Shown: positions 1-6,642 of the stretch, piece after piece
Layout: every line of letters begins with the position of its first letter
Position numbering within the stretch: the first letter of the stretch is position 1
Assembly (NCBI GenBank): GCA_045538015.1
Contig: JAZSQO010000159.1
Coordinates: 1-22,016, forward strand
Direction of reading: 5' to 3'
Source: SIG598 sp045538015
Lineage (GTDB): Bacteria; Bacillota; Clostridia; Oscillospirales; Acutalibacteraceae
Length of the DNA: 22,016 bases
The notes under the pieces: model-generated
Told to the model about the DNA's origin: nothing
Database searches by the model: none
What the model saw: the letters and a program-made list of their open reading frames with translations, nothing else
Translations under genes and position numbers: made by a program

Positions 1-367
1 TGTCGTTGAAATAGGCCGGTACGCTTATGACCGCCTCGTCCACCGGCTGGCCGAGAAACACCTCGGCGTCCTCCTTGAGGGATCTGAGCACAAAGGAGGA
101 CAGCTCCTCGGCGCGGAAAACCTTGCCGTTGAGGTTGAATTCCCGGTCGGTGCCCATGCTGCGCTTGAAGACCGACGCCGCCGACAGCGGAAATCTCAGT
201 CCCCGGGCAAGAGCCGTCTTGCCCACCAGAACAGTGCCGTCGTCATCCACGCTGACCACCGACGGAGTCAGGTGATCGCCCAGCCGGTTGGGAATAATCT
301 TTGCCTGCCGGCCGTCGTAATAAGCCACCAGACTGTTGGTGGTTCCCAGATCAATTCCTACAATCAT
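1..367 (-). CDS. hscC: HscC-type Hsp70 chaperone, N-terminal part (runs off window)
   Basis: ATP-dependent Hsp70 chaperone, cytoplasmic. The 122 visible residues are the start of the nucleotide-binding domain: the phosphate-1 loop GIDLGTTNSLVA at residues 4-15, TPSVVSV further on, FKRSMGTD, and AEELSSFVLRSLKEDAE followed by VDEAVISVPAYFND. The MGTD and ELSS-VLRSLKEDAE segments resemble E. coli HscC more than DnaK, as recalled from family knowledge. The gene is partial: the C-terminal part lies before base 1. Its ATG overlaps the stop of the upstream J-TPR gene as ATGA, with AAGGA about 12 bases upstream, so translation is probably coupled. No grpE is next to it, which fits HscC-like rather than housekeeping DnaK. 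Hsp70 identity is very secure; the HscC subclass is likely. Confidence 0.9.
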   Translation of the reverse strand, partial: MIVGIDLGTTNSLVAYYDGRQAKIIPNRLGDHLTPSVVSVDDDGTVLVGKTALARGLRFPLSAASVFKRSMGTDREFNLNGKVFRAEELSSFVLRSLKEDAEVFLGQPVDEAVISVPAYFND

Positions 368-3300
368 TTTAATTTATGTTCCTTCTTGAGTTTTTCAATA
401 TATTCGGGAGCGTCAAATTCGTCGGGGGCGATCTCCAGCACCTCACGGTACAGGTCGAGGGCCTTCTGGTATTCTCCCGTGATCTCGTAATACTCCGCCA
501 GCGCGCTGTAGGCGTCCTTGCACTTGGAATAGCGGCAGTGGTCGCACATGGGCGCGGTGAAGGAGCGGTCAATATATTCCTTTGCCTCTTCCAGCCGGCG
601 GGCGGCCAGCAGCACAAAGGCCTTGTGGGTCAGGTACATCGCCCTGCGCCAGCCGTTTTTGGCCATTTTCTCGCTGTCCTTCAGGCAGCGCTCGGACATG
701 GCCTTCCATTCCTCGGTCATGCCCAGCTCACGCAGGCAGCCGATATAGGGCGTCTGGCGGTCGGCCAGCTCCGGATCGATCTCGTCCAGCTTCCTGTAGT
801 ATTCCAGCGACTTGTCGTATTTCTTCTTGCTGTAGTAATAATCGGCAAGGCGTCTGGTTTTCTCCGTGCCGTCCTCCAGCTTCTTTATCAGCTTGAGATA
901 GGGCTTTTTCTGCAGGCGGACGATATCGATCTTCATTCTCAGGTAAGGCTCAGTGATCTTACCCTCGGCATGGTACTTTTCAAGGAGCTTATCCGAGCGG
1001 GTAAAGTCGCCGCTCTCCATGCACACCTCAACAATATGGCGGGCATCCTCGTCCTCGCCGTACAGCTCAAGGTTCTTGCGGTAGGCCTCCATGGCCTCCT
1101 CGTACCGTCTCATGCGGGCGAGGGCTCTTGCCAGCCAGCGATAAGGCCGCTTGTCGCCCTTTTTGTTTTCGATATTTATGCGCACGCATTCTTCCTGCAG
1201 AGGCACGGACTTTTCATGCTGGCCAATGCGCTCGTACAGCAGGCCGAGGTTGCTTCTGGGGCGCAGGCGCTCCGGCTCCATTTCCACCGCCCGCAGATAG
1301 TGAGCCTCCGACTTCTCCGGCTGCTCGAGATACATGAAGCACAGCGCCATGACCTCCTGCAGCACAGCCGAATCACGCAGCTTTTCCTGACGATGGTAGT
1401 ACTCCAGAGCCTTTTCGTACTCGTTGTGCTCGTCGTAAAGAATGTCTCCGATGCGCTCGTTGGCAATGCTGTGTCTGGGATACAGCTCCAGAATGCGCTC
1501 GTTGACCGCCATATGCTCGTCATATTTCTTCTGCTTCCACAGCAGATAGGACTTGAGATCAAGCAGCGGTAAGAAATCGTCCTTGTCCTTCAGGCCCTTC
1601 TCCACCAGCGTCAGAACCTCTTCCGGGTCGCGGCCGTTGTCGTCCTCGATGTCCGCCGCCTTGTGGTAAATCTCAAAGGCAAAGTCCACGGGAGACTCGC
1701 CCGCTTCGTAATTCTCGATCAGAGAATTGTATATCTTGAGAGCCTCGTCCTTTTCTCCTTCCTGATGCAGCACCCGCGCCTTGAGGTAGCGCATGACATC
1801 CTGCTCGGGAGAAACGCCGTTCTCCTCAAGATACTCGATGGTCTGCTTCACGCCGTCCCATTCATCCACATCGCACAGGATACGGGCCCGCCAGATATAG
1901 GCCTGCAGCACGCGGCCGTAGTTGAGGGCCTCACCCAGACTGTGGTAAGCCGCCGCCTTGCTGCCGAGGTTGTACTGATCAACGGCAAGAACAAACCAGT
2001 GGGAATAGTTGGGCTCCAGCTCAACGATCTTTTCCGACTCGGCCACCGCCTTGTCGAACTCCCGGCGGATGCTGTATATCCGGCGGCGCACCTCATAGGC
2101 GTCGGTCTTTTTCGGGTTGACCGCCTGAGAGGCGTTGGCCTTTTCGATGGCCTCGTCGTAGCGCTCCATCATGCTCAGCGCCATGGCCTGCAGGTAGAGT
2201 ATCTCGGCCATCTTGCCCTTGCGGCGCTTCTCGATATCGGTTTCGCCCTCGGGCAGCTGGGGAACGATCTTCTCCCAGGCCAGAGCGTGCTCCAGCGCCG
2301 TCTCCGGCTCTTCGCAGTTGAGGTAGAGCTTGGTGCTTATGTTTTCCAGATCGGCCTGCTGGGCAAGGCTCTCCGGATGCGCCTCGGCAAGCAGAGCCTT
2401 GGCCTTGTCGTGCTCCTGCCTTTGCAGGCAGCTCCACGCGTAGTCCATGCGCATTTCAAAATTATCCGGTGTTTCCTCCAGCATACGCTCGTAGCGCTCC
2501 ACCAGCCGCTGGTTGACCTCGTTGATGCGGTTGCTTATGTCCTCGTCAAAGGGCAGGCGCTGATGAAGGCCGAGGTATTCGTCCTTTGCCTCCTCCAGCT
2601 TGTCCAGCGCCAGCAGGCACTCAGCCTTGCCCCACGCCGCCTGATTGTGCTTGCTGAATCTTTCCAGAACCACCTCGTAGTCGGCCAAAGCGGTTTCGAC
2701 CTCGTTGGCCCGGCGAGCCAGCTCGCCGTGGAACAGCCGGATGCTGATATCTCCGGGATAGCTCTCGGCCAGACGGTCGGCAATGGCGCGGCTGGCGGCC
2801 TCATCCTCCCGTCTGAGCATCAGCTCAGCCTCGGACAGCTCGGTGTAGGGATGCTTAAAGCCGCTCTTCTTCATGTCCTCAATGGTGGCGGCGCAGGCAT
2901 CAAGATTGCCCTCCCGGCGCTCGTTCCGAGCCTTGAAGTAGAGCCTGATGTATGAATCGGGATTGCCGTTTGTTCCCTCGGCAAAAAGCTCATAGGGCAC
3001 CGTGGGCTGACCCTCGGTACCGTCGATAACGGCGTTGTCTATATAATCCTTGGGGAACTTTTCGTAAAGCTCCTCCCGGTTCTCCCTGAAGGAAAAGCTG
3101 TCCTCCAGAAGCTGCCATATCTCCGGCGGCAGGTAGAAGCACTCCATGCCAAAAGCGAGGAAAGCGTCCCGGGCGTCCAGACGGGAATCCAGTCCCTGAC
3201 ACACCTCGTCGGCCAGCAGAGCCTTCCACTCGTCAGGATTCAGTCTGCGGGGCAGGCAGTCGTAGACCTCTCTCACCCGGTCTATCCACATATCCACCGG

Positions 3301-3492
3301 CGTCTTCTCCGCCGATTCTTCCTTGGCCGCCTGACGTGCCAGCCGGATTGCCTCATCGTAGGCGCCGCGCAGCTGCATGAACTCCTCGGGATGATCCTCC
3401 GGATGCACAAGCTGCAGCTTGTCGCGGTAGGCGGCGTTTATGGCGTCCTCGTCGGTGGTCTGTTCTATTCCCAATATTGTCCAGATATCCAT
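364..3492 (-). CDS. J-domain / tetratricopeptide-repeat co-chaperone
   Basis: Likely a large co-chaperone that recruits the adjacent Hsp70. The start is ATG at 3492 because AGGAGG lies 7 bases upstream; an in-frame start 18 codons earlier falls in the promoter region. The protein has 1042 residues. Residues 1-55 are a J-domain-like three-helix unit (MDIWTILGI, then AYRDKLQLV, then FMQLRGAYDEA). The catalytic HPD tripeptide reads HPE at residues 30-32. The rest is almost wholly helical TPR/Sel1-like repeats, seen as recurring A-x-x-Y/W, LGLLYERIGQHEKS, AEYYEITGEYQKALDLYREVLEIAP units. There is no signal peptide or membrane helix, so it is cytoplasmic. Its stop overlaps the Hsp70 start by 4 bases. 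The J-TPR plus Hsp70 pairing parallels E. coli HscC with its neighbouring J-proteins DjlB/DjlC. The client is unknown. Confidence 0.88.
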   Translation of the reverse strand: MDIWTILGIEQTTDEDAINAAYRDKLQLVHPEDHPEEFMQLRGAYDEAIRLARQAAKEESAEKTPVDMWIDRVREVYDCLPRRLNPDEWKALLADEVCQGLDSRLDARDAFLAFGMECFYLPPEIWQLLEDSFSFRENREELYEKFPKDYIDNAVIDGTEGQPTVPYELFAEGTNGNPDSYIRLYFKARNERREGNLDACAATIEDMKKSGFKHPYTELSEAELMLRREDEAASRAIADRLAESYPGDISIRLFHGELARRANEVETALADYEVVLERFSKHNQAAWGKAECLLALDKLEEAKDEYLGLHQRLPFDEDISNRINEVNQRLVERYERMLEETPDNFEMRMDYAWSCLQRQEHDKAKALLAEAHPESLAQQADLENISTKLYLNCEEPETALEHALAWEKIVPQLPEGETDIEKRRKGKMAEILYLQAMALSMMERYDEAIEKANASQAVNPKKTDAYEVRRRIYSIRREFDKAVAESEKIVELEPNYSHWFVLAVDQYNLGSKAAAYHSLGEALNYGRVLQAYIWRARILCDVDEWDGVKQTIEYLEENGVSPEQDVMRYLKARVLHQEGEKDEALKIYNSLIENYEAGESPVDFAFEIYHKAADIEDDNGRDPEEVLTLVEKGLKDKDDFLPLLDLKSYLLWKQKKYDEHMAVNERILELYPRHSIANERIGDILYDEHNEYEKALEYYHRQEKLRDSAVLQEVMALCFMYLEQPEKSEAHYLRAVEMEPERLRPRSNLGLLYERIGQHEKSVPLQEECVRINIENKKGDKRPYRWLARALARMRRYEEAMEAYRKNLELYGEDEDARHIVEVCMESGDFTRSDKLLEKYHAEGKITEPYLRMKIDIVRLQKKPYLKLIKKLEDGTEKTRRLADYYYSKKKYDKSLEYYRKLDEIDPELADRQTPYIGCLRELGMTEEWKAMSERCLKDSEKMAKNGWRRAMYLTHKAFVLLAARRLEEAKEYIDRSFTAPMCDHCRYSKCKDAYSALAEYYEITGEYQKALDLYREVLEIAPDEFDAPEYIEKLKKEHKLK

Positions 3493-3536
3493 CGTACTGC
3501 CTCCTGTTCCTTGTCCGAATAATTTGTTTATCTTAT

Positions 3537-3565
3537 ATTTTACCAAATATATATTGTTATTTCAA
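3537..3565 (-). promoter_or_regulatory. Sigma-A promoter of the J-TPR/hscC operon
   Basis: On the minus strand: -35 TTGAAA (3560-3565), a 17-base spacer and -10 TAAAAT (3537-3542). It sits directly after the terminator at 3567-3589 and about 45 bases before the J-TPR ATG, so the chaperone operon is transcribed independently of what lies upstream. Confidence 0.75.
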
Positions 3566-3566
3566 T

Positions 3567-3589
3567 AAAAAAAGCCGCTTCGGGCTTTT
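3567..3589 (-). terminator. Rho-independent terminator of the candidate RNA
   Basis: Minus-strand hairpin AAAAGCC-CGAAGC-GGCTTTT followed by an uninterrupted run of T (3573 down to 3567). No protein gene of the minus strand ends near it, so it most simply ends the non-coding transcript that starts near 3950. Confidence 0.72.
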
Positions 3590-3950
3590 GTCCGAGCGGA
3601 AAATCTGGTCTGCCGCAGCCCGCCGGATCGGTATTCCGGCCATCCGGCGGGCGCGCAGTTGTTACTGGAGGTAAAAACAGGTTGTATACAGAAAGGATCG
3701 GGGTAAGTTAATTCAAAAATCTATTCGCGTCCTCTGGCCGGAGCGACGCATACTCCCGGCCATGTTCGTAATGTATGTCAATAAGTTTCGCGGCGCCTCT
3801 GCCGCGCTGTTCGGGTTCCCGGCAGTGCTCCCTGCCGGCTGTTTGTCTGCCCGCGACCGTATGAGCGGAGATCCGTTGGCCTGCATCTCTCCTTTCCGGC
3901 TGTACTTCCGCCGGTCATTCCGGGCGGCATCACCTCTCTTTCGTTGTTGT
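3567..3950 (-). ncRNA. Candidate structured non-coding RNA, about 385 nt
   Basis: No protein gene covers this stretch, yet it has the layout of an RNA gene: a TATAAT box at 3957-3962 on the minus strand, a terminator at 3567-3589, and strong perfect stems between them. Plus-strand positions of the stems are 3819-3825/3832-3838 (CCGGCAG/CTGCCGG), 3789-3794/3801-3806 (CGCGGC/GCCGCG), 3735-3741/3756-3762 (TGGCCGG/CCGGCCA) and 3618-3628/3642-3652 (GCCCGCCGGAT/ATCCGGCGGGC, 11 pairs). An AT-rich unpaired linker (about 3657-3722) carries ACCTCC in the RNA sense. I looked for RNase P, tmRNA, T-box and c-di-AMP riboswitch signatures and did not recognise any. It could be a trans-acting regulator, a known class I cannot recall, or a long untranslated leftover. 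Family not identified; the exact 5' end is inferred. Confidence 0.5.
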
Positions 3951-3956
3951 GGCTTT

Positions 3957-3962
3957 ATTATA
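3957..3962 (-). promoter_or_regulatory. -10 box TATAAT for the candidate RNA
   Basis: A perfect TATAAT on the minus strand. The -35 region at normal spacing (3980-3985) reads AAGAAA, which is poor, so activity might depend on an activator or another sigma factor. The predicted start is near 3950. Confidence 0.45.
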
Positions 3963-4131
3963 GGCCATATATGTGTTGTTTTCTTTACATAATCTTGACG
4001 AAATTGCGAATTGCTGTGAACAAACCAAAAACAATGATGAATAAAGTATTGCGTTGGGTTTGCTTTTAAGGCCAGACGACGTCATGGTTCGTCCCGCCTT
4101 CTGGATTTCCCTTGACAACTGAACATAACAG

Positions 4132-4177
4132 AAAAGAGGCTGCCGCAGATTCTGCTTTCTGCGACAGCCTCTTTTTT
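4132..4177. terminator. Strong bidirectional terminator after the GH5-like gene
   Basis: Long stem AAAAGAGGCTG-CGCAGA / TCTGCG-CAGCCTCTTTT with one internal mismatch and loop around 4151-4158, flanked by A-run and T-run so it can work in both directions. It starts 7 bases after the stop of the minus-strand GH5-like gene. Confidence 0.85.
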
Positions 4178-4183
4178 CGTTGC

Positions 4184-6451
4184 TTACATATCGTCGTACT
4201 CGCCCTCGTTCATGTACTCGCGGAGGGCACGGTTGTTGTCGTAGCTTCGGTCGCCCTTGAAGATGGCCCGGTCTCCGTAGCCATAATCGCCGGCGTCCCG
4301 GCGTTTCTCCATTTCCTCGCTCATGGCCGCGTTGACCGTGGCACGCACCCGGTCGCTTTCACGGCGCCTGATGGCCTTCCACGCCGCCATAAATCCAAGA
4401 ATACAGAAAATAGGTATGGACACCATTATCATAAAGGGCAGCTGGGGGTTCTCCCCGGAAAGCACGCTCAGCAGATCCACCTCACGGGGCTTTTCCACTA
4501 TTTCAAAGCTCTCCGTGCGCACGCCGGAATATCTTCCCATGCCGTAGATGGTGATTTCCGCTGTGCCCTTTTCAATGTTGTCAAAGCATATGGCCTCGTA
4601 GTCAACACCCTCGGTCAGCACCACCGCTCCCGGCGGCACCATATCCGACGAGGACACCACCGCGTCCGCCGCTGAGACCGAGCTGTAGCTGACCACCGGA
4701 CTGACCTGCACTCCGGCCGGCAGCCAGTAGAGGGTAAGGTCGGGAATGACCGCCTCTCCGGTATAGTAATGCTCTCCCAGACCGAGGATCTCGATATGCT
4801 TGAGGTGGGTGGAGGTGGAATCCACCATGCCGTCCACTATCTCCGGGAAATTCCAAGCCAGCGACTTGCGCAGCAGCAGGCCGCCGTCGTCCCACCAGAA
4901 GCAGGGTATTCCCCGATGATCGGCAGCGGCGGTGTAATAGGCCGCGTGGGCGGCGCGGGCCTCGGTGTTGCCCTTGTCCGCCGTGCAGAATTCGCCGATC
5001 ATGACCGGGATCCCCTTGGCGGTGAATTTGCTCTGCAGCTTGTCAAACAGAGCGTCCAGCTCCGCTTTGTCCGCCGCTGTTCCCCATTCATGCACATCGG
5101 CAATGCTGGTGGTCTCGGTGTCCACGGAGTAAGCGAACTGGGCCGGGGCGTAGGCGTTCACAGCCACCATCAGCCGATCCTCCACCACATCCTTGGGCAC
5201 CACGAAGTCGTTGATGACCTCCTGCTCGTGGGAACCGGCGTAGGTGCCCAGCACAAGGGTGCGGTATTTGTTCCGGCCGCCGGTCTGGCGCACCGTGTCC
5301 ACAAACAGCTGGTTGAGCTGATTGACCCAGCCGGTGTCCTCTTTGCCCGGATAATCCCATGTGCTGTCGTCATCGGTCAGCTCGTTGAAGCCCTGAAAGA
5401 GCACCCGCTGGTCGTAATCGGCGAAGCGCTCGGCTATCTGGGTCCATAGCTTTGCGTATTTTTCGCGCACCGCGTCCGAATCGCTGGTGTTGACCTTGAG
5501 CCAGCCGTTGGTGCTGCCGTCGTTGTCCATGCACAGAATGCAGTACATATCCTGATAATAGCAGTATTCCACCACTTCCTGAATGCGATCCAGCCATTCG
5601 GCATCGATAACATTGCTTCCGGACACGGTGTGGTTGAAGAAGGTTATGGGAACACGCACCGCGTTGAAGCCGGCGTTGCGCACCTCCTCGATCATCTCGT
5701 AGGTGGTCTGAGGATTGTTCCAGAGGGTCTCGAAATAGGCCGCCTTGCCGTATTCCTTCTGGGGAAAGTCCACCAGCTCCACGGTCACCTCGAAGGTGCC
5801 GTCGGTAATACCGTAGGTTCGGGAAAGCTGGCTGGGGAACTTCTCGGTCAGCACCGCCGTGGTGCCGTATTTGGATATGGTGATGGTGTGCTCGCCCAGC
5901 AGCTCGTCCATGTTGTAGGCAACGCCGGTTCGCCGGGTAAGCAGCGCCTTGGTGACATTTATGGTTATGGTGGTGTCTTCCTCAAGGGTCAGGTTCCATA
6001 TCTCAAAGCCGATGTCTCCAAGGCCGGCGTTCTCGTCGGTATCGATAAGGCCGGTGGCCCATTTGTATGTACACTTGTTCTTCTCGTTGAACTGGGTGGC
6101 AATGGAGGTGGAGCGCACATGGTCGGCGTTGTCATAGCGCAGAACCATCTGGTAGGCGTTGGCGTTGTGGTAGTCGTCGTAGCCCGCGTCGCTGGACCAT
6201 GAGTCAAGGCTCTCGCCCAGATTCCATCCGAGGTTGATATCCTCGGCGATCTGGGAGGCGGTGGTCTCCATTACCTCCGGGTCGTTCTGTTCCGGCTCCG
6301 GCTTCTGGGCGTTCGCGTCCGAGCCGGACACAGCCGTCTGGGGCAGGTCTCCCGCGGAAACATCGCTCGCGGAGACTCCCGCCCGCACCGGCAGCGCGGA
6401 GCATATTATCATCAGAACCGCCATCAGCAGGCAGCAGAATCGTTTATTCAT
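4184..6451 (-). CDS. Membrane-anchored GH5-like (cellulase-fold) protein with altered active site
   Basis: Secreted, membrane-tethered protein of 755 residues. Start ATG 6451 is chosen because GGAAAGG lies 8 bases upstream; an in-frame GTG 9 bases earlier abuts that site. Signal peptide 1-24 (ending PVRA), then a low-complexity Ser/Asp linker. The GH5 barrel begins with INLGWNLGESLDSW (72-85), is interrupted by a beta-rich insert (about 95-235), and resumes at FETLWNNPQTT with GFNAVRVP (R266), GFNE (acid/base E357), IGEF (nucleophile E487) and FWW. A beta-sandwich/Ig-like unit follows (about 570-652), then a membrane helix (672-690) and a charged tail of about 65 residues. The His pair normally after the fourth strand reads Asp-Asn (309-310), and the H-x-Y His reads Asn (432). 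Substrate unknown; it may be a binding protein rather than a glucanase. Confidence 0.82.
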   Translation of the reverse strand: MNKRFCCLLMAVLMIICSALPVRAGVSASDVSAGDLPQTAVSGSDANAQKPEPEQNDPEVMETTASQIAEDINLGWNLGESLDSWSSDAGYDDYHNANAYQMVLRYDNADHVRSTSIATQFNEKNKCTYKWATGLIDTDENAGLGDIGFEIWNLTLEEDTTITINVTKALLTRRTGVAYNMDELLGEHTITISKYGTTAVLTEKFPSQLSRTYGITDGTFEVTVELVDFPQKEYGKAAYFETLWNNPQTTYEMIEEVRNAGFNAVRVPITFFNHTVSGSNVIDAEWLDRIQEVVEYCYYQDMYCILCMDNDGSTNGWLKVNTSDSDAVREKYAKLWTQIAERFADYDQRVLFQGFNELTDDDSTWDYPGKEDTGWVNQLNQLFVDTVRQTGGRNKYRTLVLGTYAGSHEQEVINDFVVPKDVVEDRLMVAVNAYAPAQFAYSVDTETTSIADVHEWGTAADKAELDALFDKLQSKFTAKGIPVMIGEFCTADKGNTEARAAHAAYYTAAADHRGIPCFWWDDGGLLLRKSLAWNFPEIVDGMVDSTSTHLKHIEILGLGEHYYTGEAVIPDLTLYWLPAGVQVSPVVSYSSVSAADAVVSSSDMVPPGAVVLTEGVDYEAICFDNIEKGTAEITIYGMGRYSGVRTESFEIVEKPREVDLLSVLSGENPQLPFMIMVSIPIFCILGFMAAWKAIRRRESDRVRATVNAAMSEEMEKRRDAGDYGYGDRAIFKGDRSYDNNRALREYMNEGEYDDM

Positions 6452-6514
6452 GTTGGACACCTTTCCGGCTTGTGCCGCAAGAGGACACAGCTGACCAAGT
6501 AAATATACCTTTTC

Positions 6515-6543
6515 AATATATCACAAATCCCCTGCGGCGGCAA
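6515..6543 (-). promoter_or_regulatory. Promoter of the GH5-like gene
   Basis: Minus strand: -35 TTGCCG (6538-6543), 17-base spacer, -10 TATATT (6515-6520) preceded by TGA, an extended -10 form. It lies about 65 bases before the chosen ATG and after the terminator at 6590-6628, so the gene is monocistronic. Confidence 0.6.
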
Positions 6544-6589
6544 TCGCAAAAAGCATTGTTCACGAAAATTTACCATTATTCCGGCCGCG

Positions 6590-6628
6590 AAAAGGGCACC
6601 GCCGCGCGATATCGCGGCGATGCCCTTT
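6590..6628. terminator. Terminator after znuA-like gene
   Basis: Hairpin AAAGGGCA-TCGCCGCG / CGCGGCGG-TGCCCTTTT just past the stop of the minus-strand lipoprotein gene. A-run and T-run flank both sides, though the T-tract is short. It separates this gene from the GH5-like gene. Confidence 0.75.
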
Positions 6629-6642
6629 GTTCTTTTGTTCTC

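Noticed and set aside
3778..3930. 50-codon minus-strand reading frame starting MPPGMTGGSTAG inside the candidate RNA
   Set aside because: Ribosome-site-like GAGAGGTG touches the ATG with no spacing, the product is low-complexity and Arg-rich, and the frame spans two strong stems. It looks like chance coding in a GC-rich RNA.
3567..3950. RNase P RNA, tmRNA, T-box or c-di-AMP riboswitch
   Set aside because: I could not find GAGGAAAGUCC, a GUUCGAUUC...CCA end with resume frame, the AGGGUGG T-box, or a convincing ydaO core; a few similar letters (CGAACAGC) are not enough.
3762..3992. 76-codon plus-strand frame across the same region
   Set aside because: No ribosome site or promoter; antisense to the structured stems and composed of arbitrary Cys/Phe/Arg-rich sequence.
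4069..4113. Imperfect hairpin AAGGC-GACGA / TCGTC-GCCTT as another terminator
   Set aside because: No T-run follows on either strand and the stem has internal mismatches.
4113..4130. TTGACA at 4113-4118 as a plus-strand promoter
   Set aside because: No -10 hexamer at proper spacing; the next bases form the terminator stem.
4112..4675. 187-codon plus-strand frame opposite the GH5-like gene
   Set aside because: It overlaps the GH5 coding sequence and the terminator and has no ribosome site; typical antisense shadow in GC-rich DNA, like many others here (for example 12564-14102 and 14978-16051).
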